DNA from: Breviolum minutum Mf 1.05b.01
Taxonomy: Eukaryota; Sar; Dinophyceae; Suessiales; Symbiodiniaceae
Reading direction: 5' to 3'
DNA: 64,000 nt
Assembly (NCBI GenBank): GCA_000507305.1
Contig: DF241809.1
Span: 1-64,000, forward strand
This document shows, one piece after another, positions 1 through 11,314 of the stretch; the first letter of the stretch is position 1; each line of letters opens with the position of its first letter. A program made the position numbers and the translations under genes. A model generated the notes under the pieces. It was not told the origin of the DNA. It was given only the letters and a program-made list of their open reading frames with translations, and did no database searches.

Positions 1-2100
1 GCGGAGCTGTACTGAGAGGTATGGGGGACATTTATTCGTGGTTTTGCTACATCATCGCGGAGTAGTACTGAGTGGAACCTCCACCCCCGGGTGTGGCTCA
101 ATACGACTTGGATCATTGTCATGTAGGAGATTACAACCTTGGGTCCTGTAAAACATCTATGAGAGATATTTGCTATTTCTATGCGGAGCAGTACTGAGAG
201 GCATGGGGAAATTTCTGAAAGCGTAGTGTTTCACTCCTTTTGGGTGTCCTGTTTGTTGTTTGGGTTTTGTTTGCTGTGTTTTGCTTTGTTTGGTTTTGTT
301 TTGGTTTTGTGACACTAGGTTTTTGTCTGACCTTTCGAAAGCGACAATCTAAATAGAGGATTGATGACCGTCAGAGCTTCGAGCGCGCACGGCATGGGCA
401 CAAAAAAAAGAGTGCCTTCCCCCTCGGACGGTCGACATGCGTGCTCTCGGCGTTGCCAACTAGCCCTTGATCTAACCATCCGAGGAACAGGCTACATCAC
501 TACCCCCCTGCACTCTCTGGGAGACTGCAATGAGGTTGGTGTTTTATAACGCTGTTTTCACAGTTGTTGCTTTCACGAAAATATAATAATTTCGAAAGTG
601 ACATTGCGACTTTTTCCTTTGTGTTCGCTGACAGAAGGGCGACCGCCCGGACAACGACCTTCGTTGAGCCATGCAGCATCCAGATAAAAAAAAAGATGTT
701 GTTTTTTATTGCAACGGCCAGTGAATGTGACTTGTTGAATGTTTGTGGATTAGTTGCGTTTCGGACAAGTTTGGCTGACTGAAGGGCGAACCACCCGGGA
801 CTTTTTGGCACCCAAGCAGCTCCCAGCAAAAAAAATCAAGGTGGATTAGGAGAGGATTCGAGCGTAATCGAAGTTTTTGCAGATTGGCTTTTGGGTTTGG
901 GAGTTTTGACAGCGGTGTAGTTCTTGTGAAAGCTCCGCTGGCCCAGATTTTGGATTTCGATTTTTGGAATGGATTTTGGATTTTGGCATATACATGTTTT
1001 GGATGTTGCATAAAATATGAATACTGCGCGCGCCGACCCGGGTTGGCAGATTTTAAAACAAGGGGGATGCTGGGGTTCATTGTGGTCAACAATCTACGTA
1101 CCTACACAAACAGGCGGATGTTTGGTTGATTGCTTTTCTCAAAGTTGTTTATCACAGTTTCATGGAATGGAAAATTATTGGTATCGAAGCGCAGTAAGTG
1201 TTCCAAGTTGAGTGTACGGGCGTGTCGCGTGTGCAAACAGTGCATGGCGAAGCAACTTTTTGAAAAATGTTTTTGGAACAGACCCATGCGAAAATAAACG
1301 CAATGTTTGCAATGAAACATGTTTTCATTGATTTTGGGTGATTTTTTGCATTTCGTTTGGAATTTGTGATCAAATTCCAATGAGTTTTGTCAAGGGTACT
1401 TGCCCGTTCGGCAGTGACAGTGAAAGTGAATCATAAGCTGGCACAGTCATAGTCATTGTGTGATGCAGTAAGATCGAAGCGGATCAAGCAGACTGCAACG
1501 CAACACGTCAAGTCTGAGTCCGGGCTGACATGGCAAAAGAAACCAAAAGTGGCGCCATGTTGCAATTGGAAACTTGGCTGGAGATGGTGGAACTTGGATC
1601 AAAGTTTGCTTAGAATTTTATCCATACAACGATGGATTTGTGTGATATTTGGATGTAATTATTTGAAAGGTTGTTGTGTGTACTTATTTGTGCCTCCCCT
1701 GTGGATTCAGTTTTTCTGTTTTTCATTTTTATTGCATTATCGGGCAGGAACAACTGTACAATTGTTTTTTGAAAGTCTCTTCATTGCACGTCATTTATTT
1801 TGTATATATTATGTATAGATGGTGCCCCCCAAAAAAAACTCCCAAAATCTAGAGGCCAACACGTGCGTGAAACACTGAAAATAGCACGGTTTTGCATGAA
1901 ACATTAGTTTTTTTTGGGGGGGGGCAATTTATTTATTTATGTATTTATTTATTTATGTATTTATTTATTTGTTTATTTGTTTGTTTATTTATTTATTTAT
2001 TTATTTGTTTATTTATTTGTTTATTTATTTATTTATCTATTTGTTTATTGTTGCAGACGATGGTCACAAAATTTGAGTTGATTGTTTTTGGTGAATTCGC
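1..2100. other. Non-coding stretch with short repeats
   Basis: I see no supportable gene here. The first 220 bases hold three copies of a short motif reading gcggag..gtactgag.gg (starting near 1, 57 and 183). A T/G-rich run of TTTGG-type units covers about 235-310. Open frames of 60-128 codons occur on both strands around 500-1820, but none has domain-like content or clear splice borders, so I do not call them. Confidence 0.5.
1926..2050. repeat. TTTA/TTTG tetranucleotide microsatellite
   Basis: About 125 bases made almost only of TTTA units, with TTTG, TGTA and TCTA variants. It directly follows a run of nine Gs. It is a simple repeat; the open frame through it (Tyr/Leu/Ile/Cys-rich) is an artefact of the repeat. 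Confidence 0.9.
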
Positions 2101-3063
2101 ATGAGACTTGAGGGGTGGACCATCTTTCACCGTTTCTTTGGCACGTCCATTCACAACCCCTCACGCCTCAAAACAATGTCCTTTGTTAGGGTAACCTAAC
2201 ATTTGGTCAATACAATCCGTAGTGGCATCGCAGTCGCTGAGGAAAAAATTTACAACTATCTCGACACATTTCACAACACGGAGCCTGACCGACATCCATC
2301 CAGAACTGGATGCTGCCTGACCTTGTTGATGATCCCAGTGGTCTTGGTCTATGCCATTGTGAATTGGATGCATGCTTCAGATCAGTTTTCCTAAGTCTGT
2401 TGAATCTTTTCTTGGTCCTCCAAACAATTTGGAGAAGTGCCATGGGGTTTATGTTTTCAAAGGAAACTTTTCATCCGCTGCAGGTGTGGTTTGTGCAGCA
2501 TCAACAGGCACCACCAACCGAAACCTTGGTTATTGAATGGTCCATTGCTTATGGGCCTTACCCCATGAAGGTGTCCTGCCACGAGGAGAATAGCTGCACC
2601 ACGAAAAATGCAATTTCTTGAATCCAGTGTCAGGTAAGGGGTGAAAAACCAAATTGATAAACTTATAGAAATTCTGTGCCATGAGATAGCCCCCCCAAAT
2701 TCATTCTCGGTCTTTAGTCTTCCGCAGGAGGCGAGCTGCTGGCTCTACCTGTCTGGGTGCCAATCGGGAAGTTCAGGCAGGATTTTCATCAAGGATAGCT
2801 TCACAAGTGGACCCACAACCGCAGTACTTAGCTGTTGGATTTCCTCCCAGGAAGATGCATTGCGCTTACAGCGGGACAAGAGATGGAGCTTGAGATGTGC
2901 TATTCCCTTGCAGCCCGAGAAGGTGGTTGGTTTTGTTTTTTTTTTTCGGGCTGGACTGTGGCATTTTGCATCATCCTGGTGAATGCCCCCCTTGGTAGCT
3001 CCCAGAATTTGAACATTACCTACTTTTTCAGGCTTCAAAACTGATTTTATCCATCAATCGGAG
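2100..3063 (+). other. Host DNA, possible exons not resolved
   Basis: Several frames between 2640 and 2940 translate into plausible peptide, and AG/GT borders exist (for example AG before 2726). More than one frame is open at once, so I cannot choose a model. Nothing in it is recognisable. Confidence 0.25.
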
Positions 3064-3854
3064 AAGTTCACAACTTGGGATGCCTTTTAGTGGCGTGACC
3101 CACGAATCCCAACTTGTTTATGGTGACCTGTGGAGAGGCCTCCATGCATGGTGGACGGGATCGAATTCCAGCGGAATCAAGAAGCTTGGTTCATTTCATG
3201 GTCTGAAGCAATGCTGGTAGCTTTCCCCCTTTGGCTGGGTTATGAAGGAGCTACAGATTTCAATGACATTTTACAGCAACAATATGAGGTGTCCTTGGCT
3301 TTCAAAAGTTTCAGTCCTCTAAAAGCACAAAGTGGAAAGTTCTTTTATGCTGAGGATCTATTCACAGGCATCCACCATGTGGATGAATCAAGCCATTGAG
3401 GCCAGTGAAGGCTTCATAGAAGTGGCGTCCCACCCATTGTCCCATGTCCCATGTGTATTGCATACAAGTCTCTCCTTCTGGTTCGGCTGGTGTCAGGCAG
3501 GACGTTCGTCCATGACCTACGTCAAGACTGAGGACTGGGAACTCCAAGGTGACCATTTTTAACCGTTGATCATCTGCCGTCCACGATGCGGAGTACCCTC
3601 AAAATGCAAACATCCAGTTCTTGAAACTGATTCTAACCACCTTTTTGAAAAGGTTCCTGTGGCAATGTGGCAATATAGACTAGAAATGGCTGCTAACAGT
3701 TGTGTGATCCCAGGACAAGACCAAAGAATCTGGCACCTATGAGCATCTACGCCATGAGTGGTTCACCATGTATCTGTCCTCTGAGGCCTGGCTGTGGGCT
3801 GAGCCAATGCCTGACAGAAAATACGACTGTATTTACCAAGAATTTGGATTGTGA
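3064..3854 (+). CDS. Multi-exon host gene, 3' part, unknown product
   Basis: I do not recognise this protein. A chain of exon-like segments runs to a stop. The first, about 3070-3212, contains VYGDLWRGLHAWW. The second, 3257-3378, contains YEVSLAFKSF and KFFYAEDLF. The third, 3497-3548, contains MTYVKTEDWELQ. A last exon, 3714-3854, contains HEWFTMYLSSEAW and ends with TGA. The 3378/3497 junction is GT-AG with matching phase. The first junction would need a 44-nt GC-AG intron. The third and last exons only match in phase if a 14-nt micro-exon (about 3650-3663) lies between them. What is seen is open, non-repetitive peptide with splice-like borders. That the segments belong to one gene is inference. 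No transmembrane helix or known motif is visible. Confidence 0.4.
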
Positions 3855-4452
3855 ACTCAAGAAATTTACACTTGCTTTAGATTTTAAGGCTTACTAGAGG
3901 CATTGTTTTTTGAGGGAGGCATTGTTTGGGTGGGCTTCCCATTTTGAAGGATTCAACAGGGTCCAAGTGTGTCCGCAGCGCCAACGATTTCCCCCCCGTG
4001 CTCTCAAGGCATTGACACCGGAACACACGGGGTGCCAGGCTGGATTGTCAGGGCGGTTGGAAAGGGACGGGTTGTGATGGAACAGGAGAATTCCATCAAG
4101 AGTTGTAAAGGGATGTTTGTGCTTCTAAAGCATGGATGTTTTCAGATCTTTATATAAATGGTTTTGGGGGTCACGGACTGAATGGATGCGCTGAGACATG
4201 TAAAACTGCCCCTGCAACCCGGATTTCAGTCAAGAGACAAAGTCGTCTCTCATTTCATGATTTGAAGCTGTTGCTTTAAGGAGAGCTGTTTTCAAATGTC
4301 GTCTCTTTGTCTACCGCAAATTTGCTGCATTTTGGTCAACCCTAGAGATCGTAGATAGAAAACTATGATCGTTGCTAAGATGATGATTGTAGGATCCATG
4401 GTTGAGTTCTTAGTTGTCGTGAACGTAGGGGCCCGTGGCATCGAATCGTCAG
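3855..4452. other. Non-coding stretch
   Basis: No exon-like segment that I can defend. Sequence is unremarkable apart from short G-rich tracts. It separates two exon clusters on the plus strand. Confidence 0.4.
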
Positions 4453-5738
4453 GAACATCGGAGCGGCGCACATGTTGCCCAAATTGTGATGAAGCCTGAG
4501 TTCTATGACAAGAAACTGGAGAAGATGGATTTTATCGTTTCCCTGATTGGAGAGGTGAGGACAGTGAGACATCAATCCAACAGATGCATCCGCAGAAACA
4601 ATAGCAGTAGATGGTGTTTGCGGGTTACGTTTTGTTTATCCACCCAAAAATCGTCAGGTGGGTGGTGCCTATGGAATTGCGTCAACAATGTTCTTTGCTC
4701 TGTACCTTTTGCTGTGGAATCTGGAGTATGCGAAGCTTGGCAGATTACAGGTCCGTTTAGTGAGTTTAGTTCCAGCAACTGTTGTGGGGCCAAGGGCCAG
4801 CAGGGTTCAACGGACTGGAAATATTGGTACAAGCACAGAATCATTGGTCATTTTGTGGACTTTTATGGACCATTTTGAAATTGGTAAAAAGAATGCAAAA
4901 ATGTTCCGAAATGTGTTGAGTTTTGACTGTCTCCCCAAAAAAGTGCTGATCTTTCACCGAACTTTGAGATACACCTCTGGAGATCCGCTTGGTGTTTGCT
5001 TGAGGAACAACCATCGACATGATGCCAGCCTCCCAACTGGGGTTAACGTGGTCAAGCAAAAGGAGGACAAGGTAGCTACTCCCGCGCCCAAGGCGGTGGC
5101 TTCTTGGAAAGATCACCGTAGGTAGTAGGGGGTAAGACTTCCGCATTTTTGGGGGTAGTCTTTTGAAAGAACAGCGACTTGACGATTCTCTCCGTGTTTC
5201 ATGACTAACTATGGCACTTGAGGGTCTTCAAGCCTTTGAACCGGAAAAACATGGAGAAAGATTGACCATACTGTTGATGGACAAAATCATGCACCAGCTG
5301 AGGTTAAAACACTGCCACGCTACATATTTAATTTGGGATATTAGGATGTTTACAGTAGATTTTTATTTGCCATGTCAAATGTTTTGCAGAATGTAGATCA
5401 TGAGGGGCTTTTTCATGAGCTCGCTTGCATTGGTGTCAAAAGTTTCACCTGAGTACTCACCTGTTTCGACCGTACCACGAACTGCTGCGGACCCAGGAAG
5501 AGTCACCCAAACCACCAGCAGCACTGACCCGAAGTGCTTCTGATGAGATCATGGAGGACACAAAGGAAGCCTTCGTGTAAGATGCCATGTATCATTTTGC
5601 TCGTTAGCTTGCTTGGATCTGAAGCTCTGAAGAGGAAATGGTCTCTATTTTGTTTCATTGCTTCTTTATCAGATCCCAATGCAAGCTTGGAGATGCCTGT
5701 TAAATCTGAGCAGACTCCCATATCAGATCTCTTTTCGG
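4453..5738 (+). CDS. Multi-exon host gene fragment with a membrane helix, unknown product
   Basis: Two adjacent exons fit together cleanly. Exon 4453-4554 (34 codons, contains MKPEFYDKKLEKMDF) ends at a gtgagg donor. Exon 4658-4750 (31 codons) follows a tcgtcag acceptor. Both borders are phase 0 and the intron is 103 nt. The second exon carries a hydrophobic stretch, ASTMFFALYLLLW, that looks like one transmembrane helix. Further plausible segments lie downstream on the same strand: 5211-5325 (LLMDKIMHQL), 5390-5440 (NVDHEGLFHELACIG), about 5430-5580 (TRSASDEIMEDTKEAF, then GTGTAAG, either a donor or a stop), and 5673-5738 (EMPVKSEQTPISDLF). I could not phase-match these, so they may belong to the same gene or another. 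No family recognised. Confidence 0.4.
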
Positions 5739-8700
5739 GTAGGTGAGAAATATACTCAATTCCTTTCCGAGCCAGGGTTTGAAGACTTGGTCCTTAGGCA
5801 AAGCGCGGGCTAGCGGGATACGTTGCTACCAAAACGCGCCATTTTGCCACGGGCAAGTCGTTTTTCTTTGTGCACCTGAAGGGTGTATGAGTAGACTCGG
5901 GCTGGGTCCAACCCACCGACTGTCGCCAACTTGTGGCACCAAAAAGGTTGAAGTTAAATGTCTTGCCTTCGCAAAGTTTAACTTGGAACCTGAAAATCAG
6001 CCGGAAAAGGAGATTCCTCTTGCAAACCATCATTTCTAGGTGGGCCATCTCTTTCTAGGTTCCAGGTTCCATGTTAAACCTGGAAAGTGTACTCCCTTGG
6101 TCTCAACCACGATCGCTAAATCTTGAGCCATGGGATCAACCTGTGGTGTAGGCAGCCGCCTTTTGGAACGAAAAGACCACAAAGTGTCACCGAGCTGACC
6201 TATGTTTGGAGAACATGAAAACCATGATGGCAGTTATTGAAATCCATGGAAGCTTGCCATTCCCAACAGAAACAATTCCAAACAATGGAAGCAATGGAAA
6301 TTCAGATTCATGGAAACCCATGAAGTTGTTCAAAAAAACGGTGCATTGCAACGTTTCCTTCTTTTCTATGCTTCCAGCCATGCGCTTCTATGATGGCCGA
6401 CTTCAAAAAGGCCGGAAAAAGTGCCACAATATATATTTTCGCTGTTATCAAACAAGCTATCCGAAACATAAGCCTTTACGCATTTTAGTCAGAAGATGGA
6501 GGTGAACCAATTCATAACATCCGAAACATGTTGTTCACATCGAACAGCTTAGCCTGAACCTAGTGAAGATGTCATGCTGAATGTTCTGAAGTCAACTCAG
6601 TCAGGTCAGCATTCTCAGTGCTGGGCCCCAGAACCAGACTAATTGAGTTTGAAACATTGCTAGTCGGCAGGAACTTGATAGTTTCCTTTTAGGCTGTGTT
6701 ATGTCCTGATGTGATATGATGAGTGGCTTCTGAAGATTTTTGAGCAGATGTGTCATACCCCTGCTTCTGCCTGGTTTTTGTTGCAAGTAGTTGTTCTGAT
6801 AGGCTTCTGCAAAGGGAATCATTTGGAATCGGGATTTGGGGCACACTCCATCGGCAAGTTTTGATAGGAATGGGTCATGGAATCTTCAGCTTGATGCCTT
6901 TACTTGACCGACTCGGAAGGAGGCAAAACATATTGGTCATGTCATGCATTCCCCGACAACAGAGACCTGCAGTTTGGATGTCTTTCTTCCAAGGAAAACT
7001 GGAGGAGCAAAGGATGCTGCAGCCTATACTCCTCTGAGGGAGCCGTTGGGAGGGTTTTGATGTGCCGGTTCTCGACCTGATGGTCACTGTGCGAAAGTGA
7101 CACTGGATGCTCCCTTCCTTTAAACCGGGTACTCGAACCGAGGGGTTTCATGCAGCTGTGCAGGAGGCGGAAGAAGAGGAGCGTAAGGCACCGGGACTTG
7201 TGATGGCAGATGGCGGATTCGGTCTGAAAGTCTGAGTTTTGCAAGATTTCTCAGCAATGATGGAGAAGAGGGCTAGTTGAAAGTCAAGTCTTTGAGCCTC
7301 TTCGGTTCCGTTGAAGGGACTGATCATCGATCCAACCAAGGCAGGCTCGGTGCCAGAAGAAGACATGCCCAAGGTGGCTGCCTCTAAAGCTTTATCGGTG
7401 TTGAGGAAGTAGGGGCACCAAGTGTATCAAAGCAACAAAGCAAGGTCGTTAAGGGGCTTGAAGGGGCCTCTTTTTTAAAGTGGTGGATAGAAGTGGCAAG
7501 GATGTGGACAATGGACAAGGTCGCAGCTACAGATGCCTTTTATTAAATGCGTATTACCAGCATGCTTTGATAAGCTACACATACTAGATGTTGGTAGCTT
7601 GAAGCGGACTCAGAGCCTTGAAGTGTTTTCAAGGTACTGTAAGCAAAATATAAAAATGATTTACAATTACTATACATGTCACTTGCTATTTGCTGAGATA
7701 AGGAGAGAAAGGGATGGCTTCTGCTGCATTGAAGCAGACTCTGTCGGGACCTGGAGATTTTGCAAAAAACAACCATGGAGTTTTTGGCCATTTTGTCAAT
7801 GCATCAAAATGGATGAATCTCTCTTCTCCACCAATGATTGTGATGAGGTCTACGGAGCTGCTGTGGCAATGCCTCAGATTGCACGCAGTTCCTTGGAACT
7901 CAGGAGTTAAGGTTTTTTTGAATTTTGCTGGAAAAGATGCTGGACTGGATCAGGGCTGGAAAAGAAAGGCTACAAAATTTTTGGCCAGTTCATGAGTTTG
8001 GGATATTAATGAACCAGTGTGGATGCTGGTTTGTCTTTCTTGCTGGTTTGTCTTTCTTGCTGGTTTGTCTTTCTTGCTGGTTTCGAGAAAAGACCAAGCA
8101 CTTCCGTGGGATCGTGGGATTACCTCACTTGTGCCCTTAGGTTGTGGATGGCCTGGGTCGTTGATTGCCGTCGTGATCAGAGTCTACTTCTTCACACTGC
8201 CTGGGACTTCAGCGTGCCATGTGATCAGGAAAGTAGGTAGTATTCGGAACCCCTGATGCTCTGGCGCTGTTCAGCATGCCCAGGTTGAACTTTTTGATGC
8301 AGGGCTTTTTGTTGTCAATGATTGGAGAGGTGCTTTGTGTGGGCATCCCGGATGTAGGGAAATTGAAGAAATCAAAGGTTCTGGTTCCAGGAGCATAGCA
8401 AGGATAGGTCTCATTCTGAGTTTCGTGTTCCTTGTCTATTTATGCGCTGGCAAGTTGACAAAATGTAGGTAAATTGCACTTGATCAATGCTCACTGTTCA
8501 CTACTTGGATGTGATGTTGGAAGTAAGTACCACGCACGGACTTTCAATCGCAAGCAAAGCGCAGGAGCAGTTGATGTTGTACCCTTTCGCAGGGCCCGGT
8601 GGCTGCAAGTGTGAGTTGATCCAGTGTTAAGGTTATCCCCAGATTTCTGCCGTGTCATGTCATCGAACTGTAGTAGATGATGTAAATTCGAGTGTGGTGA

Positions 8701-9812
8701 TGTTTTCTTGCGTGGGCAAACTTCACAACAACTCCAAGAGGTTCTGTCCGATCTTTTTGAAGGAAGAGAAGTGGCATCCATCGGCATCATATATTTTAAT
8801 TTGGTTTGCCATTGTGATTTCTCCACATCGGAGGAATCCATGGAGATCTGTTTGATCTGTTGGTTGTGTCTTGTGACCCAAGCGTGTGAAGGCAAATGCA
8901 CCTCTGTAACTTTGGAGCCAACATCAAGGTGGCTTTCCCTTTTGCCCCGCTTTTGTTTTTTGACCGGGTTCAGCTAGGGTTCAACAGACCCCTTCTCCAC
9001 AAAGTTGATAGGTTCCGATTGAAGCCTTTGTTTGGGCGGTGCTTTGAAAATGGCTTCCCTTCTAAATACATCACGTCAGGTGATGTGTCTGCACATTGAT
9101 TTCCCCAAGCGCAATGTTGATGTCTCTTTCAAGAATGATGGTTTGCTTCACTTTGAAGGGTCCTAAGCCCAACGGACTTCGCATGGTTTTTGAGCTGCCA
9201 GGAATGTCCTGATGCCTCTGATTGCAAAGGTCCAATGGGCCGCAGTCTCAGGTCATGTGCAGACGCTTGGATTGTGACACTTCTCACAGCTTGTTTCCGA
9301 GGAGACATTTTGTTGAAGTGTTGACACATGAGGCACTACATATTCCATGCCGCGATTGTACAGCTTTCCGATTTGGAGCACTCGCGTCTTCGTTCGGGAT
9401 AGCCTCAAGGCAGCGCAGGTTTGTTGGCGATCGCAGTAAATTTAAATGACTGCCAAGGGTGTTTTCAAAGTCTTTTCTTTTGAATGTCACGTTTGTTCAG
9501 AGGTAGAAGGTGTTCCATTTTCACCCATTTTTCCAATCTGGCTGGGTCTCCAAATGAATTGATGTGGCCTATCAGGTCATGGTGTGAATGATTTTTAACT
9601 TACCATTGCAATTGCAGCGTTTTGCCATGCATGGGTTGCATGCGCAACTTTGGAAGTTTGCATCCGTGCCTTCCTTGGCTCAAACTGTGACCTCTAGTCG
9701 CATTTTTGTGGCTTGGACTGCAGGGTGCAGCCGCATCAGCAGTTCACCCCGTATCAGGGGCAGGTCAGTCAGTGTAGTCGAACTGATTTTCCACACCGCC
9801 ACGGTCATCGTA
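5739..9812 (+). other. Host DNA with unresolved exon-like segments
   Basis: Coding-like peptide occurs at about 7112-7234 (AAVQEAEEEERKAPG, in frame to a TGA) and 8708-8930 (LQEVLSDLFEGREVA), both on the plus strand. Neither has a clear pair of splice sites and neither is recognisable. The rest shows no gene I can support. Confidence 0.25.
8025..8083. repeat. 17-bp tandem repeat, about 3.5 copies
   Basis: The unit gctggtttgtctttctt occurs three times without a mismatch (8025-8041, 8042-8058, 8059-8075), followed by a half copy that diverges into tcgag. It is T-rich and lies outside any gene I can define. Since 17 is not a multiple of 3, length changes would shift any reading frame. Confidence 0.9.
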
Positions 9813-10007
9813 ATGGGCTGTGCTGCCAGTGTGGAGCCGAAGGCAGCTTTGCCTCCGGTGCAACGCTACAACTTTGTGGGTCCTGAGATTGGTCGAAGCT
9901 CCAGCATGTTGGATTCTGCAGAGTCCAGGGAGATTTGCCCATTTGGCTGCAGAAGTTTGAAATTAAATGTTGACGTGAGCATTCGAAATCATTTGATCAC
10001 TTTCTGA
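9813..10007 (+). CDS. Possible first exon with N-myristoylation signal
   Basis: An ATG at 9813 opens MGCAASVEPK, followed by about 30 residues of plausible peptide (VQRYNFVGPEIG) before it loses coding character near 9935. Gly2 with Ser6 fits the N-myristoyltransferase pattern MGxxxS, and Cys3 is a common palmitoylation partner; such proteins sit on membranes. The frame stays open to 10007, but the exon probably ends earlier. The downstream exons are not identified, so the product cannot be named. The start is chosen only because of the acylation motif. Confidence 0.3.
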   Translation: MGCAASVEPKAALPPVQRYNFVGPEIGRSSSMLDSAESREICPFGCRSLKLNVDVSIRNHLITF

Positions 10008-10842
10008 ACATTGATCCTCGCATATGTCATCATTGTCATGGGAGTGTTGTCGTCATTGGCTCTCTGATGTCACTATCAAAACGCTCGTATGGAGTGCTCC
10101 GAACCCAAAGCCATAGCAACTAGTTCAACACTACGCCAAACCAGCACAAATTGATGCATTTGGCGAAGTTTTAGATGATAAATGACCCTACCCCAAAATG
10201 AGAGAACGTACATGTCATGGCAAATGTCGTTTGTTTCATCCATGCAACTACTCCAATGCTGCAGTCAAGGTCCAATATCCACCACAAGAACAAGAACAAC
10301 ACTCTCAAGTGGCCGATTGAGTCCAGTGGTTGTTGGAGCAGTCCAAAATTACTCCCGAGTGAGAGCCTATGATGCAGAGGAGAAACCTGAAAGTTGAGAA
10401 TGGTCGCTTCAAAGGAAACCAACATACAATCTTTTGCCTTATAAGTTATAATAAGTCATGAATGTAGCCTTTTTGGAAGTTAGGAGGATTTGCAAGATCA
10501 CTTAGCTCGCCCAAGATTCAGATTGGGATGATTGAGCCTTTTTGGAGACAGTTGATTTTATGCTCAACTGCCTTTCAGCCAGGGTAAGATGAGCCAATGA
10601 AATCTAGTAAAAGATCTGAAGATATCCGCGGATAATCTGTTTTGCTTGTGTGGGCAGCACCATGCGTTTGTTGCAGTATTGAAAGCCACTATGAGTCTGG
10701 CACAATGTGTTGCTGCGAAATCGGCAGGTACTTTTGATTCAAAGTTGTGAGTTTGGAGTGTAAGGAATCAGAATCTCTGAGTTTTTACATGTTTTTGCGG
10801 TGTTGGTTTCGTCAGTCTTATCTATTTCCTCATCTTTTCCAG
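10008..10842. other. Non-coding stretch
   Basis: No supportable gene. Open frames on both strands around 10170-10425 are short and overlap each other antisense. Confidence 0.4.
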
Positions 10843-10974
10843 CTATTTGGGGAGTCAGACTTCGGGCTTGTTTCGCAGGAGTGGGAAGCCGCCTTTGGTG
10901 ACTTCCTGCGAAGAATGGAGGTGGACTCAGACCCATGCAAGCCAATTGATTCTTCAGGCCGGAAATATGGTTGA
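10843..10974 (+). CDS. Probable terminal exon, unknown product
   Basis: A strong pyrimidine tract (tctatttcctcatcttttcc) and AG at 10841-10842 lead into 43 codons ending in TGA. The peptide is acidic and helix-like (VSQEWEAAFGDFLRRMEV) and is not repetitive. This is how a last exon should look. The upstream exons are not identified and I recognise no domain. A longer open frame reaches back to 10747, but the upstream part reads like intron. Confidence 0.45.
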   Translation, partial: LFGESDFGLVSQEWEAAFGDFLRRMEVDSDPCKPIDSSGRKYG

Positions 10975-11119
10975 AGAGGATCCATTCCTTTTGAAGTTGT
11001 ATAGGAAGCTTAGTTGACCCCCTTTTCACCTTTTGAGATGAGTCTAGCTCCTCTTCAGTGGCATTGGCCTTCGTTCCACCAGTCAGACTCGGTCGATTCA
11101 TTTCAGGTGATGACAGCAC

Positions 11120-11314
11120 GTGAGTCCAACCGACTGCGTTGCAACTGACGATGTTCAGCAGGTCCTGGGGAAACTCAACACCCAAGGGTATATACATACA
11201 TGCCGCATGCCTTGTGACGCAAACTCAATTTTGTTTGATGATCCTGACGGAGCTGAGCATTCAGTGCGATTGCCAAAAGGCAAAGCTTTGGTTCCTTATT
11301 GGGACGTATTTTGA
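11120..11314 (+). CDS. Open segment of unknown product
   Basis: Plus-strand peptide running to a TGA at 11312-11314 contains LGKLNTQGYIHTCRM and FDDPDGAEHSVRLPKGKAL. It reads like real protein rather than chance translation. I recognise no family and see no convincing acceptor. It could be an exon or a relic of a mobile element. A 164-codon minus-strand frame overlaps its 3' end (11261-11755) and lacks any motif. Confidence 0.25.
   Translation: MSPTDCVATDDVQQVLGKLNTQGYIHTCRMPCDANSILFDDPDGAEHSVRLPKGKALVPYWDVF

Noticed and set aside
1892..2104. Open frame rich in Tyr, Leu, Ile and Cys
   Set aside because: Artefact of the TTTA/TTTG simple repeat.
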